From: Bacteroidales bacterium
GTDB lineage: Bacteria; Bacteroidota; Bacteroidia; Bacteroidales; F082
DNA length: 34,550 nucleotides
Assembly (NCBI GenBank): GCA_024400425.1
Contig: JAKSMV010000029.1
Span: 1-34,550, forward strand
Direction: 5' to 3'
Shown here: positions 7,480 through 15,142 of the stretch, one piece after another
How positions within the stretch are numbered: position 1 is the first letter of the stretch
How the letters are laid out: each line of letters opens with the position of its first letter
The notes under the pieces: model-generated
The model's database searches: none
What the model was told of the DNA's origin: nothing
Seen by the model: only the letters and a program-made list of their open reading frames with translations
Made by a program: the position numbers and the translations under genes

Positions 7480-8256
7480 ATGGAATACGAATTTTTGAAG
7501 ATTGAGAGAATTGACGGAATCAGCATCATGAAGGTGTCTGCTCCCAAATCTTTGAATGCTCTCAATTCCACGATTTTGCGTGAAATCGGTGATTTCGTTG
7601 AAAACCTTGACGATACGACAAGAGTGCTCATCATCACCGGTGACGGCGAAAAGGCTTTCGTGGCTGGCGCCGACATCGCTGAAATGGCCAACCTCAATGA
7701 AGAAGAAGGCTACAAGTTTGGCGCTTTGGGTGCCAAGGTCTTCCGCCGCATCGAGACGCTCGACATTCCTGTCATTGCAGCCGTCAACGGATTCGCTTTG
7801 GGCGGTGGCTGCGAATTGGCCATGGCTTGCGACATCCGCATCGCTTCCAACAAGGCGAAGTTCGGTCAGCCGGAAGTGGGATTGGGCATTACGCCTGGTT
7901 TCTCAGGCACCTACCGTTTGGCCAAATTGGTTGGTCAAGGTTATGCTAAGGAAATGATTTTCACGGGCAAAGCCATTCGTGCTGATGAAGCCTTGCGCAT
8001 CGGTTTGGTCAATGCCGTTTACGAGCCTGAGGAATTGATGCCAAAGGCAATCGAAATGGCTCAGAAGATGACCGAAAATGCACCTTTGGCCATCAAGTAT
8101 GCCAAGCAGTGCATCAACGAAAGCTATGACCTCGTGGCCGAAGACGCCATGGAACTCGAAAGCCGTAATTTCGGAAAGTGTTTCGCAACGCAAGACCAAA
8201 AGGATGGCATGGCAGCATTCCTCGAAAAGAGAAAACCTGTTTTCAACGCAAAGTAA
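7480..8256 (+). CDS. crt: Crotonase (3-hydroxybutyryl-CoA dehydratase / enoyl-CoA hydratase)
   Basis: A 258-residue enoyl-CoA hydratase. The oxyanion-hole and CoA segment AFVAGADIAEM (59-69) and the catalytic glutamates in GGGCELAMACD (E112) and GQPEVGLGI (E132) are 20 residues apart, as in rat crotonase E144/E164. It interconverts 3-hydroxybutyryl-CoA and crotonyl-CoA. The loop after the second glutamate reads TPGFSGTYRLAKLVG rather than the common TPGFGGTQRLPRLVG, a mild variation. It starts 10 bp after atoA and is followed by hbd and bcd. With these it forms the short-chain beta-oxidation or butyrate-forming module, joining acetyl-CoA-derived carbon to the lysine pathway at crotonyl-CoA. 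Confidence 0.95.
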   Translation: MEYEFLKIERIDGISIMKVSAPKSLNALNSTILREIGDFVENLDDTTRVLIITGDGEKAFVAGADIAEMANLNEEEGYKFGALGAKVFRRIETLDIPVIAAVNGFALGGGCELAMACDIRIASNKAKFGQPEVGLGITPGFSGTYRLAKLVGQGYAKEMIFTGKAIRADEALRIGLVNAVYEPEELMPKAIEMAQKMTENAPLAIKYAKQCINESYDLVAEDAMELESRNFGKCFATQDQKDGMAAFLEKRKPVFNAK

Positions 8257-8300
8257 ATTATTGAATTATAAATCTTTAATCATTAAATAACAAAACAATC

Positions 8301-9137
8301 ATGAAAATTTGTGTTATTGGTACTGGAACCATGGCAAAAGGTATCGTGAAGGCTTTCGCAGCCAAGATGCCCGTCGTCATGAAGAGCCGTACACAAGCCA
8401 GCCTCGATAAGGCTATGGCTTCCATTTCGAAGGGCTATGCAAAGCTCGTCGAAAAGGGCAAGATTGCTCAGGATGCTATGGATGCCATCATGGCAAACAT
8501 CAGCACGACAACTGATTACGCTACATTCGCTGATGCCGACCTCGTCATTGAGGCTGCTGTTGAAGAAATGCAGCTGAAGAAGGATGTGTTCACAGAACTC
8601 GACAAGATCTGCAAGCCTGAAACCATCTTCGCTACCAACTCTTCATCATTGTCAATCACTGAGATTGCAGCTTGCACAAGCCGTCCTTCTCAGTTCATCG
8701 GCATGCACTTCTTCAACCCAGCCGACCGCATGGCTTTGGTTGAAGTCATCAAGGGACAGCTCACTTCAGCTGAAGTGTGCAAGACCATCGTTGACCTCTC
8801 GACTTCAATCGGCAAGACTCCTGTCGAAGTCAATGAAGCTCCTGGTTTCGTGGTCAACCGCATTTTGATTCCTATGATTAACGAAGCTGTCGGCATCCTC
8901 GCTGACGGTATCGCAAGCGCTGAAGACATCGACAAGTGCATGATGCTGGGTGCCAACCATCCAATGGGTCCGCTCGCATTGGCCGACCTTATCGGTAACG
9001 ATGTCAACCTCGCTATCATGGAAGTCCTCTACAACGAATTTGGCGATCCTAAGTATCGTCCTCATCCATTGCTGAGAAAGATGGTTCGCGCTGGTCTGCT
9101 CGGACGTAAAACTGGTGAAGGATTCTACAAATATTAA
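8301..9137 (+). CDS. hbd: 3-hydroxybutyryl-CoA dehydrogenase, NADP-like cofactor site
   Basis: A 278-residue enzyme that reduces acetoacetyl-CoA to 3-hydroxybutyryl-CoA or the reverse. The Rossmann start is [11 protein letters not shown] (G7, G9, G14). The catalytic segment [10 protein letters not shown] and the histidine in [12 protein letters not shown] are present, and the C-terminal domain begins at [17 protein letters not shown]. Length is normal. Odd point: the second beta-strand ends VVMKSR (S29, R30) where NAD-dependent relatives have an Asp that holds the ribose 2'-OH. A Ser-Arg pair there usually favours NADP(H), as does the Nfn transhydrogenase encoded in this window. Cofactor preference is inferred, not proven. 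Confidence 0.93.
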   Translation: MKICVIGTGTMAKGIVKAFAAKMPVVMKSRTQASLDKAMASISKGYAKLVEKGKIAQDAMDAIMANISTTTDYATFADADLVIEAAVEEMQLKKDVFTELDKICKPETIFATNSSSLSITEIAACTSRPSQFIGMHFFNPADRMALVEVIKGQLTSAEVCKTIVDLSTSIGKTPVEVNEAPGFVVNRILIPMINEAVGILADGIASAEDIDKCMMLGANHPMGPLALADLIGNDVNLAIMEVLYNEFGDPKYRPHPLLRKMVRAGLLGRKTGEGFYKY

Positions 9138-9156
9138 TTTATTGAAATAAAAAATA

Positions 9157-10296
9157 ATGGATTTTAGTTATTCAAAGACAGAACAACTCTTCTTGCAGAT
9201 GATTCGTTCATTTGCCGAGAATGAAGTTAAGCCTTTGGCCGCTGAAGTTGACGAACAGGAACGCTTCCCGATGGAAACTGTCGAAAAGATGGGTAAGTTG
9301 GGTATCATGGGCATTCCGATTCCGAAAGAATACGGCGGTGCAGGCGGTACAGTACAAATGTACATCATGGCAGTTGAAGAACTGTCGCGCGTTTGCGCAA
9401 CAACAGGTGTCATCGTTTCAGCCCATACTTCACTGTGTATGGCTCCAATCTTGGAAAACGGCACCGAAGAACAGAAACAGAAATATTTGCCGAAACTCGC
9501 TTCTGGCGAATGGATTGGCGCTTTCGGTCTGACCGAGCCTAATGCCGGTACCGATGCTGCCATGCAGCAGACAACGGCTGTTGACGCTGGCGACAAATGG
9601 ATTCTCAACGGTTCGAAGATTTTCATCACCAATGCTTCATACGCAAATGTGTTCATCGTGATGGCAATGACCGACAAATCGAAGGGCAACAAGGGTATTT
9701 CCGCTTTCATCGTTGAAAAAGGTATGCCAGGTTTCTCAATCGGTAAGAAGGAACTGAAGATGGGTATCCGTGGTTCAGCCACTTGCGAATTGATTTTCGA
9801 AAACTGCGAAGTTCCGAAGGAAAACCTTCTCGGTCAGCTTGGTAAGGGCTTTGGCATTGCCATGAAGACTTTGGACGGTGGCCGTATCGGTATCGCTTCA
9901 CAGGCTTTGGGTATCGCTCAAGGTGCTATGGACGAAACAGTTAAGTACACCAAGGAACGTAAGCAATTCGGTAAGTCAATCTCTCAATTCCAGAACACGC
10001 AGTTCCAGATGGCCGACCTCAAGACTAAGGTCGAGGCTGCCCGTCTGTTGGTCCGCAGTGCTGCTTGGAAGAAGGATATGAAACTGCCTTATTCAGCTGA
10101 TGCTGCTATGGCTAAGCTGTTTGCTGCCGAAACTGCAATGGAAGTCACCACAAAGGCTGTCCAGTTCCACGGCGGTTACGGCTACACCCGTGAATATCCG
10201 GTTGAACGCATGATGCGCGACGCCAAGATTACGGAAATCTACGAAGGCACTTCAGAAGTCCAGAGAATGGTTATCGCTGGTCAGTTGTTTAAATAA
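9157..10296 (+). CDS. bcd: Butyryl-CoA dehydrogenase (short-chain acyl-CoA dehydrogenase)
   Basis: A 379-residue FAD-containing acyl-CoA dehydrogenase. It shows the family segments GAFGLTEPNAGTDAA (about 125-140), the FAD-contact GSKIFITNA, the helix FGKSISQFQNTQFQMAD and the C-terminal QFHGGYGYTREYPVERMMRD. The catalytic base is expected at E363 in IYEGTSEVQR, matching the Glu of clostridial butyryl-CoA dehydrogenases. Working with the two Etf subunits that follow 14 bp downstream, it reduces crotonyl-CoA to butyryl-CoA. With a bifurcating Etf, the reaction also yields reduced ferredoxin from NADH. Bcd-Etf is cytoplasmic and soluble. It is the terminal reductive step of the pathway encoded by the operon. 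Confidence 0.94.
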   Translation: MDFSYSKTEQLFLQMIRSFAENEVKPLAAEVDEQERFPMETVEKMGKLGIMGIPIPKEYGGAGGTVQMYIMAVEELSRVCATTGVIVSAHTSLCMAPILENGTEEQKQKYLPKLASGEWIGAFGLTEPNAGTDAAMQQTTAVDAGDKWILNGSKIFITNASYANVFIVMAMTDKSKGNKGISAFIVEKGMPGFSIGKKELKMGIRGSATCELIFENCEVPKENLLGQLGKGFGIAMKTLDGGRIGIASQALGIAQGAMDETVKYTKERKQFGKSISQFQNTQFQMADLKTKVEAARLLVRSAAWKKDMKLPYSADAAMAKLFAAETAMEVTTKAVQFHGGYGYTREYPVERMMRDAKITEIYEGTSEVQRMVIAGQLFK

Positions 10297-10310
10297 TAGG
10301 AGGGAAGAGT

Positions 10311-11090
10311 ATGAATATTATAGTTTGTATCAAACAAGTTCCGGATACTACCGAAATCAAAATCGATCCAGTAAAGAACACCCTTATCCGTGAAGGCGTT
10401 CCGAGCATCATGAACCCTGACGACAAGGGCGGCCTCGAACTGGCTCTCCGTTTCAAAGACAAATACGGCGCTAACGTTACCGTTATTTCAATGGGTCCTC
10501 CGCAAGCCGACGTCATTTTGCGCGAAGCTTTCGCTATGGGCGTTGACAGAGCTATCTTGCTGAGCGATAGAAAATTCGCCGGTGCTGATACCCTTGCCAC
10601 CTCATACGCTTTGGCAGGTGCCATCAAGACTATGGACTACGACCTCATCATTGCTGGCCGTCAGGCTATCGATGGTGATACCGCACAAGTCGGTCCTGAA
10701 ATGGCTGAACACCTCGGCCTTCCACAGGTTTCATACGTCATGGACGCTGAACTCAAAGGCGACAACCTCATCGTGAAGAAAGAGAACGAAGACAGCATTC
10801 AAGTCCTCGAAGTTGAAGGTAAATGCGTCCTCACCGTCCTCGCATCAGCATTCGAACCTCGTTATATGACTGTCAGCGGCATCGTTGAAGCTTATAACAA
10901 GGAAGTCGAAGTGTGGGGTGCCGACAAACTTGATGTCGATGAAGAAAGACTCGGTCTGAAAGGCTCGCCTACAAAGGTGTTCCAATCCTTCCCGAAGGCT
11001 ATGAAGGCTCCAGGCGAAGTTCACGAAGTGAGCGAAGAAGAAGCTGTTGAACTTATTGTTAACAAGTTGAAAGAGAAACATATAATCTAA
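10311..11090 (+). CDS. etfB: Electron transfer flavoprotein, beta subunit
   Basis: A 259-residue EtfB. It opens with MNIIVCIKQVPDT, typical of clostridial-type EtfB. It carries SIMNPDDKGGLELALRFKD, and the nucleotide/flavin-binding region AGRQAIDGDTAQVGPEMAEHL (about 119-140) seen in Etf proteins of electron-bifurcating systems. The Shine-Dalgarno AGGAGGGAAGAG lies just before ATG 10311. It works with EtfA as the electron carrier of butyryl-CoA dehydrogenase. The order bcd-etfB-etfA and the anaerobic context favour NADH plus crotonyl-CoA bifurcation to ferredoxin, although a simple non-bifurcating Etf cannot be fully excluded from sequence alone. Confidence 0.93.
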   Translation: MNIIVCIKQVPDTTEIKIDPVKNTLIREGVPSIMNPDDKGGLELALRFKDKYGANVTVISMGPPQADVILREAFAMGVDRAILLSDRKFAGADTLATSYALAGAIKTMDYDLIIAGRQAIDGDTAQVGPEMAEHLGLPQVSYVMDAELKGDNLIVKKENEDSIQVLEVEGKCVLTVLASAFEPRYMTVSGIVEAYNKEVEVWGADKLDVDEERLGLKGSPTKVFQSFPKAMKAPGEVHEVSEEEAVELIVNKLKEKHII

Positions 11091-11100
11091 AAGTTTAGCC

Positions 11101-12120
11101 ATGGATATCAAAGATTATAAAAACGTTTATGTGTTCGCAGAACAGCGCGGCGGTATGATCCAGTCCGTAGCTTACGAACTTTTAGGTAAGGCACGCGACT
11201 TGGCCGATGCACTCGGTGAAAAGGTCGTCGCCATGTTGGTCGGTTACAATGTCAAGGCACAGGCTCAGAGCCTCATCGAAATGGGTGCTGACGAAGTCCT
11301 CGTTGCTGATTGCCCAGAACTCAATGATTATCTTACTGAACAGTATTCACAGGTTGTCTATCAGATGATTACCGAACGCAAGCCTGGCATCGTCCTTTAT
11401 GGTGCTACCACCATTGGCCGTGACTTGGCTCCACGTTTGGCTTCACGTCTGAAGACTGGTCTGACAGCCGACTGCACGAAACTGGAAATCGCTACAGTTG
11501 AAGAGACTGGCGAAAAGCAGTTCCGTTCAACACGTCCTGCTTTCGGCGGCAACCTGATGGCTACCATTCTTTGCCCTAACACTCGTCCACAAATGTCAAC
11601 CGTGCGTCCAGGCGTGATGCAGAAGCGCGTCCGCGAAGCTGGCCGTCAGGGCGTTGTTACCGAATTCGCTCCTAAGTTCGATGCTTCCAAGTTCAAAGTG
11701 AAAGTCATTGAAACCATTAAGGAAGAAAAGGCAACAGTCGATATTTCAGAAGCTAAGATTTTGGTTTCCGGTGGCCGTGGCGTTCACAACAAGGAAGGTT
11801 TCGACAAACTGCAGGCTTTGGCCGATGTCATTGGCGGACAAGTTTCGTCGAGCCGTGCCATGGTCGATAACGGCGTGATGCCTCACGAGCGTCAGGTGGG
11901 TCAGACAGGTAAGACTGTCCGTCCAAACCTCTACATGGCTTGCGGTATCAGCGGCGCCATCCAGCACCTTGCAGGTATGGAAGAATCCGATTTCATCATC
12001 GCTATCAACAAGGATAAGTTTGCACCTATCTTCAGCGTTGCCGACCTCGGCATTGTTGGCGACCTGCACAAGATTGTCCCAATGTTGACAGAAAGACTGA
12101 AGAAAGAAGTCGAAAAATAA
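11101..12120 (+). CDS. etfA: Electron transfer flavoprotein, alpha subunit
   Basis: A 339-residue EtfA. The N-terminal half has the adenine-nucleotide-binding-like fold (YVFAEQRGGMIQSVAYELLG). The C-terminal FAD domain contains KILVSGGRGVHNKEGFD (about 219-235), SSSRAMVDNGVMPHERQVGQTGK, YMACGISGAIQHLAGM and FIIAINKDKFAPIFSVADLGIVGD, the classical FAD-binding signature. There is no N-terminal ferredoxin extension, unlike some relatives. It starts 10 bp after etfB and ends the lysine/butyrate operon. A large palindrome follows 23 bp later. Its partners are EtfB and Bcd in the cytoplasm. Confidence 0.94.
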   Translation: MDIKDYKNVYVFAEQRGGMIQSVAYELLGKARDLADALGEKVVAMLVGYNVKAQAQSLIEMGADEVLVADCPELNDYLTEQYSQVVYQMITERKPGIVLYGATTIGRDLAPRLASRLKTGLTADCTKLEIATVEETGEKQFRSTRPAFGGNLMATILCPNTRPQMSTVRPGVMQKRVREAGRQGVVTEFAPKFDASKFKVKVIETIKEEKATVDISEAKILVSGGRGVHNKEGFDKLQALADVIGGQVSSSRAMVDNGVMPHERQVGQTGKTVRPNLYMACGISGAIQHLAGMEESDFIIAINKDKFAPIFSVADLGIVGDLHKIVPMLTERLKKEVEK

Positions 12121-12142
12121 TTGAATTTATGTTCCGTTCCGT

Positions 12143-12168
12143 AGAGACGCGATTATAATCGCGTCTCT
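12143..12168. repeat. 26-bp perfect palindrome after etfA
   Basis: AGAGACGCGATTA (12143-12155) is followed directly by its exact complement (12156-12168), then a run of six G. There is no T-tract, so this is not a standard intrinsic terminator, although it could still block or pause polymerase. Palindromes with the core GAGACGCG...CGCGTCTC recur in intergenic regions of several bacteria, from memory. It marks the boundary between the metabolic operon and the next accessory cassette. Confidence 0.9.
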
Positions 12169-12219
12169 GGGGGGCGGCATAAATGAAAAAAGAAACAATA
12201 AAGAATTAATCATTTTGAT

Positions 12220-12876
12220 ATGGTCAAAGAAGATGCACAAGGTTATGTCTATATTTTGACAAATCCGAGTTTTAAGGAAGATTGGGTGAAAATCGGAAAA
12301 AGTTCCCGTCCTGTTGATGTAAGGTCAAAAGAACTTGACAACACGGCGGTTCCATTGCCTTTTGAAATTTTTGCAACACTTAAAACCATGAAATACAACG
12401 AAGTGGAAAAACTTGTGCATAAAACTATTGACCGACTGACTGACTTGCGCATCAGGCAAAACAGGGAGTTTTTCAATGTGAATCCATACGTTGCATTAGA
12501 TATTTTGAAAGATATCGCTACAACTTTGGATGATGCTGAAATTGAAATCATTTGCCCTGAAGCAAAAGAAATAGAGGCAACGGGTGATGTTGCAAAACCT
12601 TTAGAGCATCGTAAGCAACGCCCTAATTTCCGCTTCTCAATGGTTGACATTCAAGTGGGAGAGACGATTACGTTTATTCCTACGGGACAAATTGTTAAAG
12701 TCGCTTCGGACAATACTATCGAGTTTGAAGGCAGGATATACAAATTATCAAATTTTGCAGCGACGTTTATGCCCGATGAAAAACGAAATGCTGCAGATGC
12801 CTATCAAGGTCCAAAATATTTCAGTCATAATGGCAAAGTCTTGTCTGATTTGAGAGATGAAATGGAGGAAAGCTAA
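12220..12876 (+). CDS. GIY-YIG / T5orf172-like protein
   Basis: A 218-residue protein whose first 95 residues match the T5orf172 (MUG113) branch of the GIY-YIG nuclease superfamily. GYVYILTNP (8-16) and WVKIGKSSRPVDVRSKELDN (22-41) supply the GIY and YIG-like strands and the conserved Arg. EVEKLVH (61-67) and NREFF (81-85) supply the later family positions. After a linker, residues 140-218 form a second region with YKLSNFAAT and AYQGPKYFSHNGKVLSDL, which I have seen at the C-terminus of such proteins but cannot name securely. The gene follows a palindrome and precedes an AlbA_2 protein. Nucleic-acid cleavage or binding is likely; catalysis is uncertain. Confidence 0.78.
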   Translation: MVKEDAQGYVYILTNPSFKEDWVKIGKSSRPVDVRSKELDNTAVPLPFEIFATLKTMKYNEVEKLVHKTIDRLTDLRIRQNREFFNVNPYVALDILKDIATTLDDAEIEIICPEAKEIEATGDVAKPLEHRKQRPNFRFSMVDIQVGETITFIPTGQIVKVASDNTIEFEGRIYKLSNFAATFMPDEKRNAADAYQGPKYFSHNGKVLSDLRDEMEES

Positions 12877-12899
12877 AATTCTCCACTGTGGAGAATTTT
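12875..12899. terminator. Bidirectional hairpin after the GIY-YIG gene
   Basis: AAAATTCTCC (12875-12884) pairs exactly with GGAGAATTTT (12890-12899) around ACTGT. The stem begins inside the TAA stop of the preceding gene and ends in a short T-run, which fits a weak intrinsic terminator working in both directions. Confidence 0.6.
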
Positions 12900-12944
12900 G
12901 ACTTAACTACTGAATTTCAATACGTTGATATATAATCTATCATT

Positions 12945-14390
12945 ATGAATGCTGAAGAATTGAAGGAAATATGTCTTTGCGGAGAAACGACCACCGTTCA
13001 GTTTAAGCGTGAGTTTACAACGGCAAAGAAAATGGCGGAGGAAATGGTCGCTATGGCTAATTCCCGTGGCGGTAGCATTTTGATTGGCGTAGATGATAAG
13101 ACTGGAGAGATTTTGGGGCTTGGTTATGGTGTTTTGCAGGAAACTTCGCGAGAATTGGGAACTACAGCTAACGATATGGTGAAGCCGACCATTTTCATTG
13201 AAACGGAAGTCGTGCGTATTGAAGAAAAGCATATTATCGTTTGTACTGTAAAAGAAGGTAAAAACAAGCCCTATAAAACCATTGACGGAACGATTTGGGT
13301 AAAACAAGGTGCCGATAAAAGACGCATCACTGAAAATTCGGAAATCCTGTCGCTTTTTCAGACATCGGGTACTTACCAGCCTGACCTTCAAACAGTTCAA
13401 GGAAGCAGTATTCGCGATATTGATACACTTGCCCTTGACCGCTTTTTTGATTCGGTTTACCATAAAGACATCAATGCTTTTGATGTGCCCGCCGATCGTG
13501 TCTTGAAAAATATTCACATTACTGACGAAAACGGACAATTAACTACGGCAGGCATGATGTTTTTTGGGCGTAATCCGCAACAATGGTGTCCTTCATTTGC
13601 TATAAAAGCGGTATGGTTTTTTGGTAGTTCGATTGCTGGAACCAGTTATCACGACAGCCGCGACATTGAAGGAACGATTCCTGAAATGTTCGATCAGGCC
13701 ATGATGTGGCTGAAATCGTGCCTTAAACGTTCTCAAGAAGGACAGTCTTTCAATTCGATTGGTGAATTGGAAGTGCCGGAAGTGGTATTGGAAGAATTGC
13801 TTCAAAATGCGCTTGTCCATTTGGACTTGCTGAAACCCGCAGCCATTCGCCTTCTTGTCTTTGATGATAGGATTGAAATCATCAATCCTGGCTGTTTGCC
13901 TGGCAATCAGACGATTGACGATATTAAGTTTGGAAATTCTTTCATTCGCAATAAGACGCTCGCTGGTTTTGGCGTGAAAACTATGCCATATCGAGGTCTG
14001 GGGTCAGGAATTCCAAGGGTTATGGCAGAGAATTGTCATGTTGATTTTGTTGACAACAAAGACGGAAATCAATTCACCGCCCGTATTTGGCGCACTACCC
14101 AAAAGAGAGAAAATACTACCCAAAAGGCGGAAAACACTACCCAAAAGAAGGAAAATACTACCCAAAAGAAGGAAAATACTACCCAAAAGAAACTGACTGA
14201 TGCCCAAAAGAGAATCCTTGAATATTTGAAAACACACGCATTAGCTACAAGAAAGGAAATTGCTGATGAAATCGGAGATGTAACTGAAGATGGCGTGAAA
14301 TTCATTCTTGTCAAGTTGCAACGTGTCGGGTTGCTGAAACGTGTCGGGGGAAGAAAATTTGGCCACTGGGAAGTAATTGAAAAGGATTGA
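12945..14390 (+). CDS. AlbA_2 (Schlafen-like) DNA-binding / HATPase_c_4 protein
   Basis: A 481-residue protein of the family often labelled RecG-like or 'putative DNA binding'. The N-terminal AlbA_2/Schlafen domain (1-120) includes VQFKREFTTAKKMAEEMVAM and NSRGGSILIGVDDKTGEILG. The middle holds a GHKL-type ATPase-like region (about 275-380) with LEELLQNALVH, DDRIEIINPGCLP and YRGLGSGIPRVM. Residues 384-416 are five near-perfect copies of TTQKxEN. The end (about 417-481) is a winged helix (AQKRILEYLKTHALATRKEI...VGLLKRVG). Such proteins act as transcription regulators or in phage defence. The gene lies 68 bp after the GIY-YIG gene in the same direction. The role is not known. Confidence 0.82.
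   Translation: MNAEELKEICLCGETTTVQFKREFTTAKKMAEEMVAMANSRGGSILIGVDDKTGEILGLGYGVLQETSRELGTTANDMVKPTIFIETEVVRIEEKHIIVCTVKEGKNKPYKTIDGTIWVKQGADKRRITENSEILSLFQTSGTYQPDLQTVQGSSIRDIDTLALDRFFDSVYHKDINAFDVPADRVLKNIHITDENGQLTTAGMMFFGRNPQQWCPSFAIKAVWFFGSSIAGTSYHDSRDIEGTIPEMFDQAMMWLKSCLKRSQEGQSFNSIGELEVPEVVLEELLQNALVHLDLLKPAAIRLLVFDDRIEIINPGCLPGNQTIDDIKFGNSFIRNKTLAGFGVKTMPYRGLGSGIPRVMAENCHVDFVDNKDGNQFTARIWRTTQKRENTTQKAENTTQKKENTTQKKENTTQKKLTDAQKRILEYLKTHALATRKEIADEIGDVTEDGVKFILVKLQRVGLLKRVGGRKFGHWEVIEKD
14094..14191 (+). repeat. In-frame 21-bp tandem repeat (five units) in the AlbA_2 gene
   Basis: Units start at 14094, 14115, 14136, 14157 and 14178, each beginning ACTACCCAAAAG; the last is truncated at 14 bp. 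Each unit encodes TTQKxEN, a seven-residue period. Units 3 and 4 are identical, so recent slippage is likely. Length changes of whole units would keep the reading frame and alter only the linker between the ATPase-like region and the winged helix. Confidence 0.95.
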
Positions 14391-14545
14391 GTATATACTA
14401 TATTGACAATCAATGAATTAAATAAGAAACTTAAATAATCAGTATCGTTTTGTTCCGAAAAGGCAATCGTGCAACTGAAAAGACTATGAACGAGAAAGAA
14501 TTTCATTGACCTATTCATTATTAGTTGGATTTTGAACAATTTATT

Positions 14546-15142
14546 ATGATTAAAAACATCATCTTCGATTATGGCGGCGTCTTGTTGGATTGGAACCCGC
14601 ATTATTTGTATGACCCCTATTTCGGCGACAAAGACAAGGCCGAGTGGTTCCTGACGAACATTTGCACTTACGAATGGAATGCACAGCACGACGGCGGACG
14701 ACTTGTGGCTGAAGGCGCTGCCGAACTTGTGTCCGAGCATCCCGAATGGAAGAAGGAAATCGAGATGTATTACAGCGACTTCATGCAGATGATGGGCGGA
14801 CAAATCGAAGGTATGGAAAGTTATGTGAAAAGTCTGAAAGACAGAGGCTTCCGCATCTTCGGATTGTCGAATTGGTCGAGAGAGACCTTTGCGATGGTGC
14901 GTCCTGTTTATCCAATCTTGAATTTGATGGACGACATGGTGATTTCGGGCATCGAAAAGGTGATGAAACCCAACCACCGCATCTTCGAGATTGCCCTTGA
15001 ACGTTTCGGCATCAAGGCGGAAGAAACGGTCTTCATCGACGACAATCCAAATAACGTCAAAGCTGCTTGTGAAGTCGGGATTCGGGGAATGTTGTTTTTG
15101 TCGAAAGAACAAATCGAAGAAGAATTAGATGATTTATTATGA
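14546..15142 (+). CDS. HAD-family hydrolase (subfamily IA phosphatase-like)
   Basis: A 198-residue HAD hydrolase. Motif I is FDYGGVLLDWN, with the nucleophile Asp followed two residues later by Gly rather than Asp. This also occurs in YihX-type sugar phosphatases. Motif II is GLSNWSRETF, motif III is the Lys in EKVMKPNHRIFEIA, and motif IV is VFIDDNPNNVKAA. The start is ATG 14546; an upstream TTG at 14525 is in frame but less likely. The last bases overlap the next start codon (ATGA). The substrate is probably a small phosphorylated metabolite and cannot be told from sequence. Confidence 0.85.
   Translation: MIKNIIFDYGGVLLDWNPHYLYDPYFGDKDKAEWFLTNICTYEWNAQHDGGRLVAEGAAELVSEHPEWKKEIEMYYSDFMQMMGGQIEGMESYVKSLKDRGFRIFGLSNWSRETFAMVRPVYPILNLMDDMVISGIEKVMKPNHRIFEIALERFGIKAEETVFIDDNPNNVKAACEVGIRGMLFLSKEQIEEELDDLL

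Noticed and set aside
12143..12168. 26-bp palindrome as a Rho-independent terminator
   Set aside because: No T-run follows; six G residues come next. It is listed as a repeat only.
14094..14191. CRISPR-like array
   Set aside because: Repeats are contiguous with no spacers and encode a protein heptad.
14069..15112. Long - strand open frame (347 codons) across the AlbA_2 end and HAD gene
   Set aside because: It contains the complement of the 21-bp repeat and of HAD motifs, with no recognisable domain. Both sense genes are well supported.
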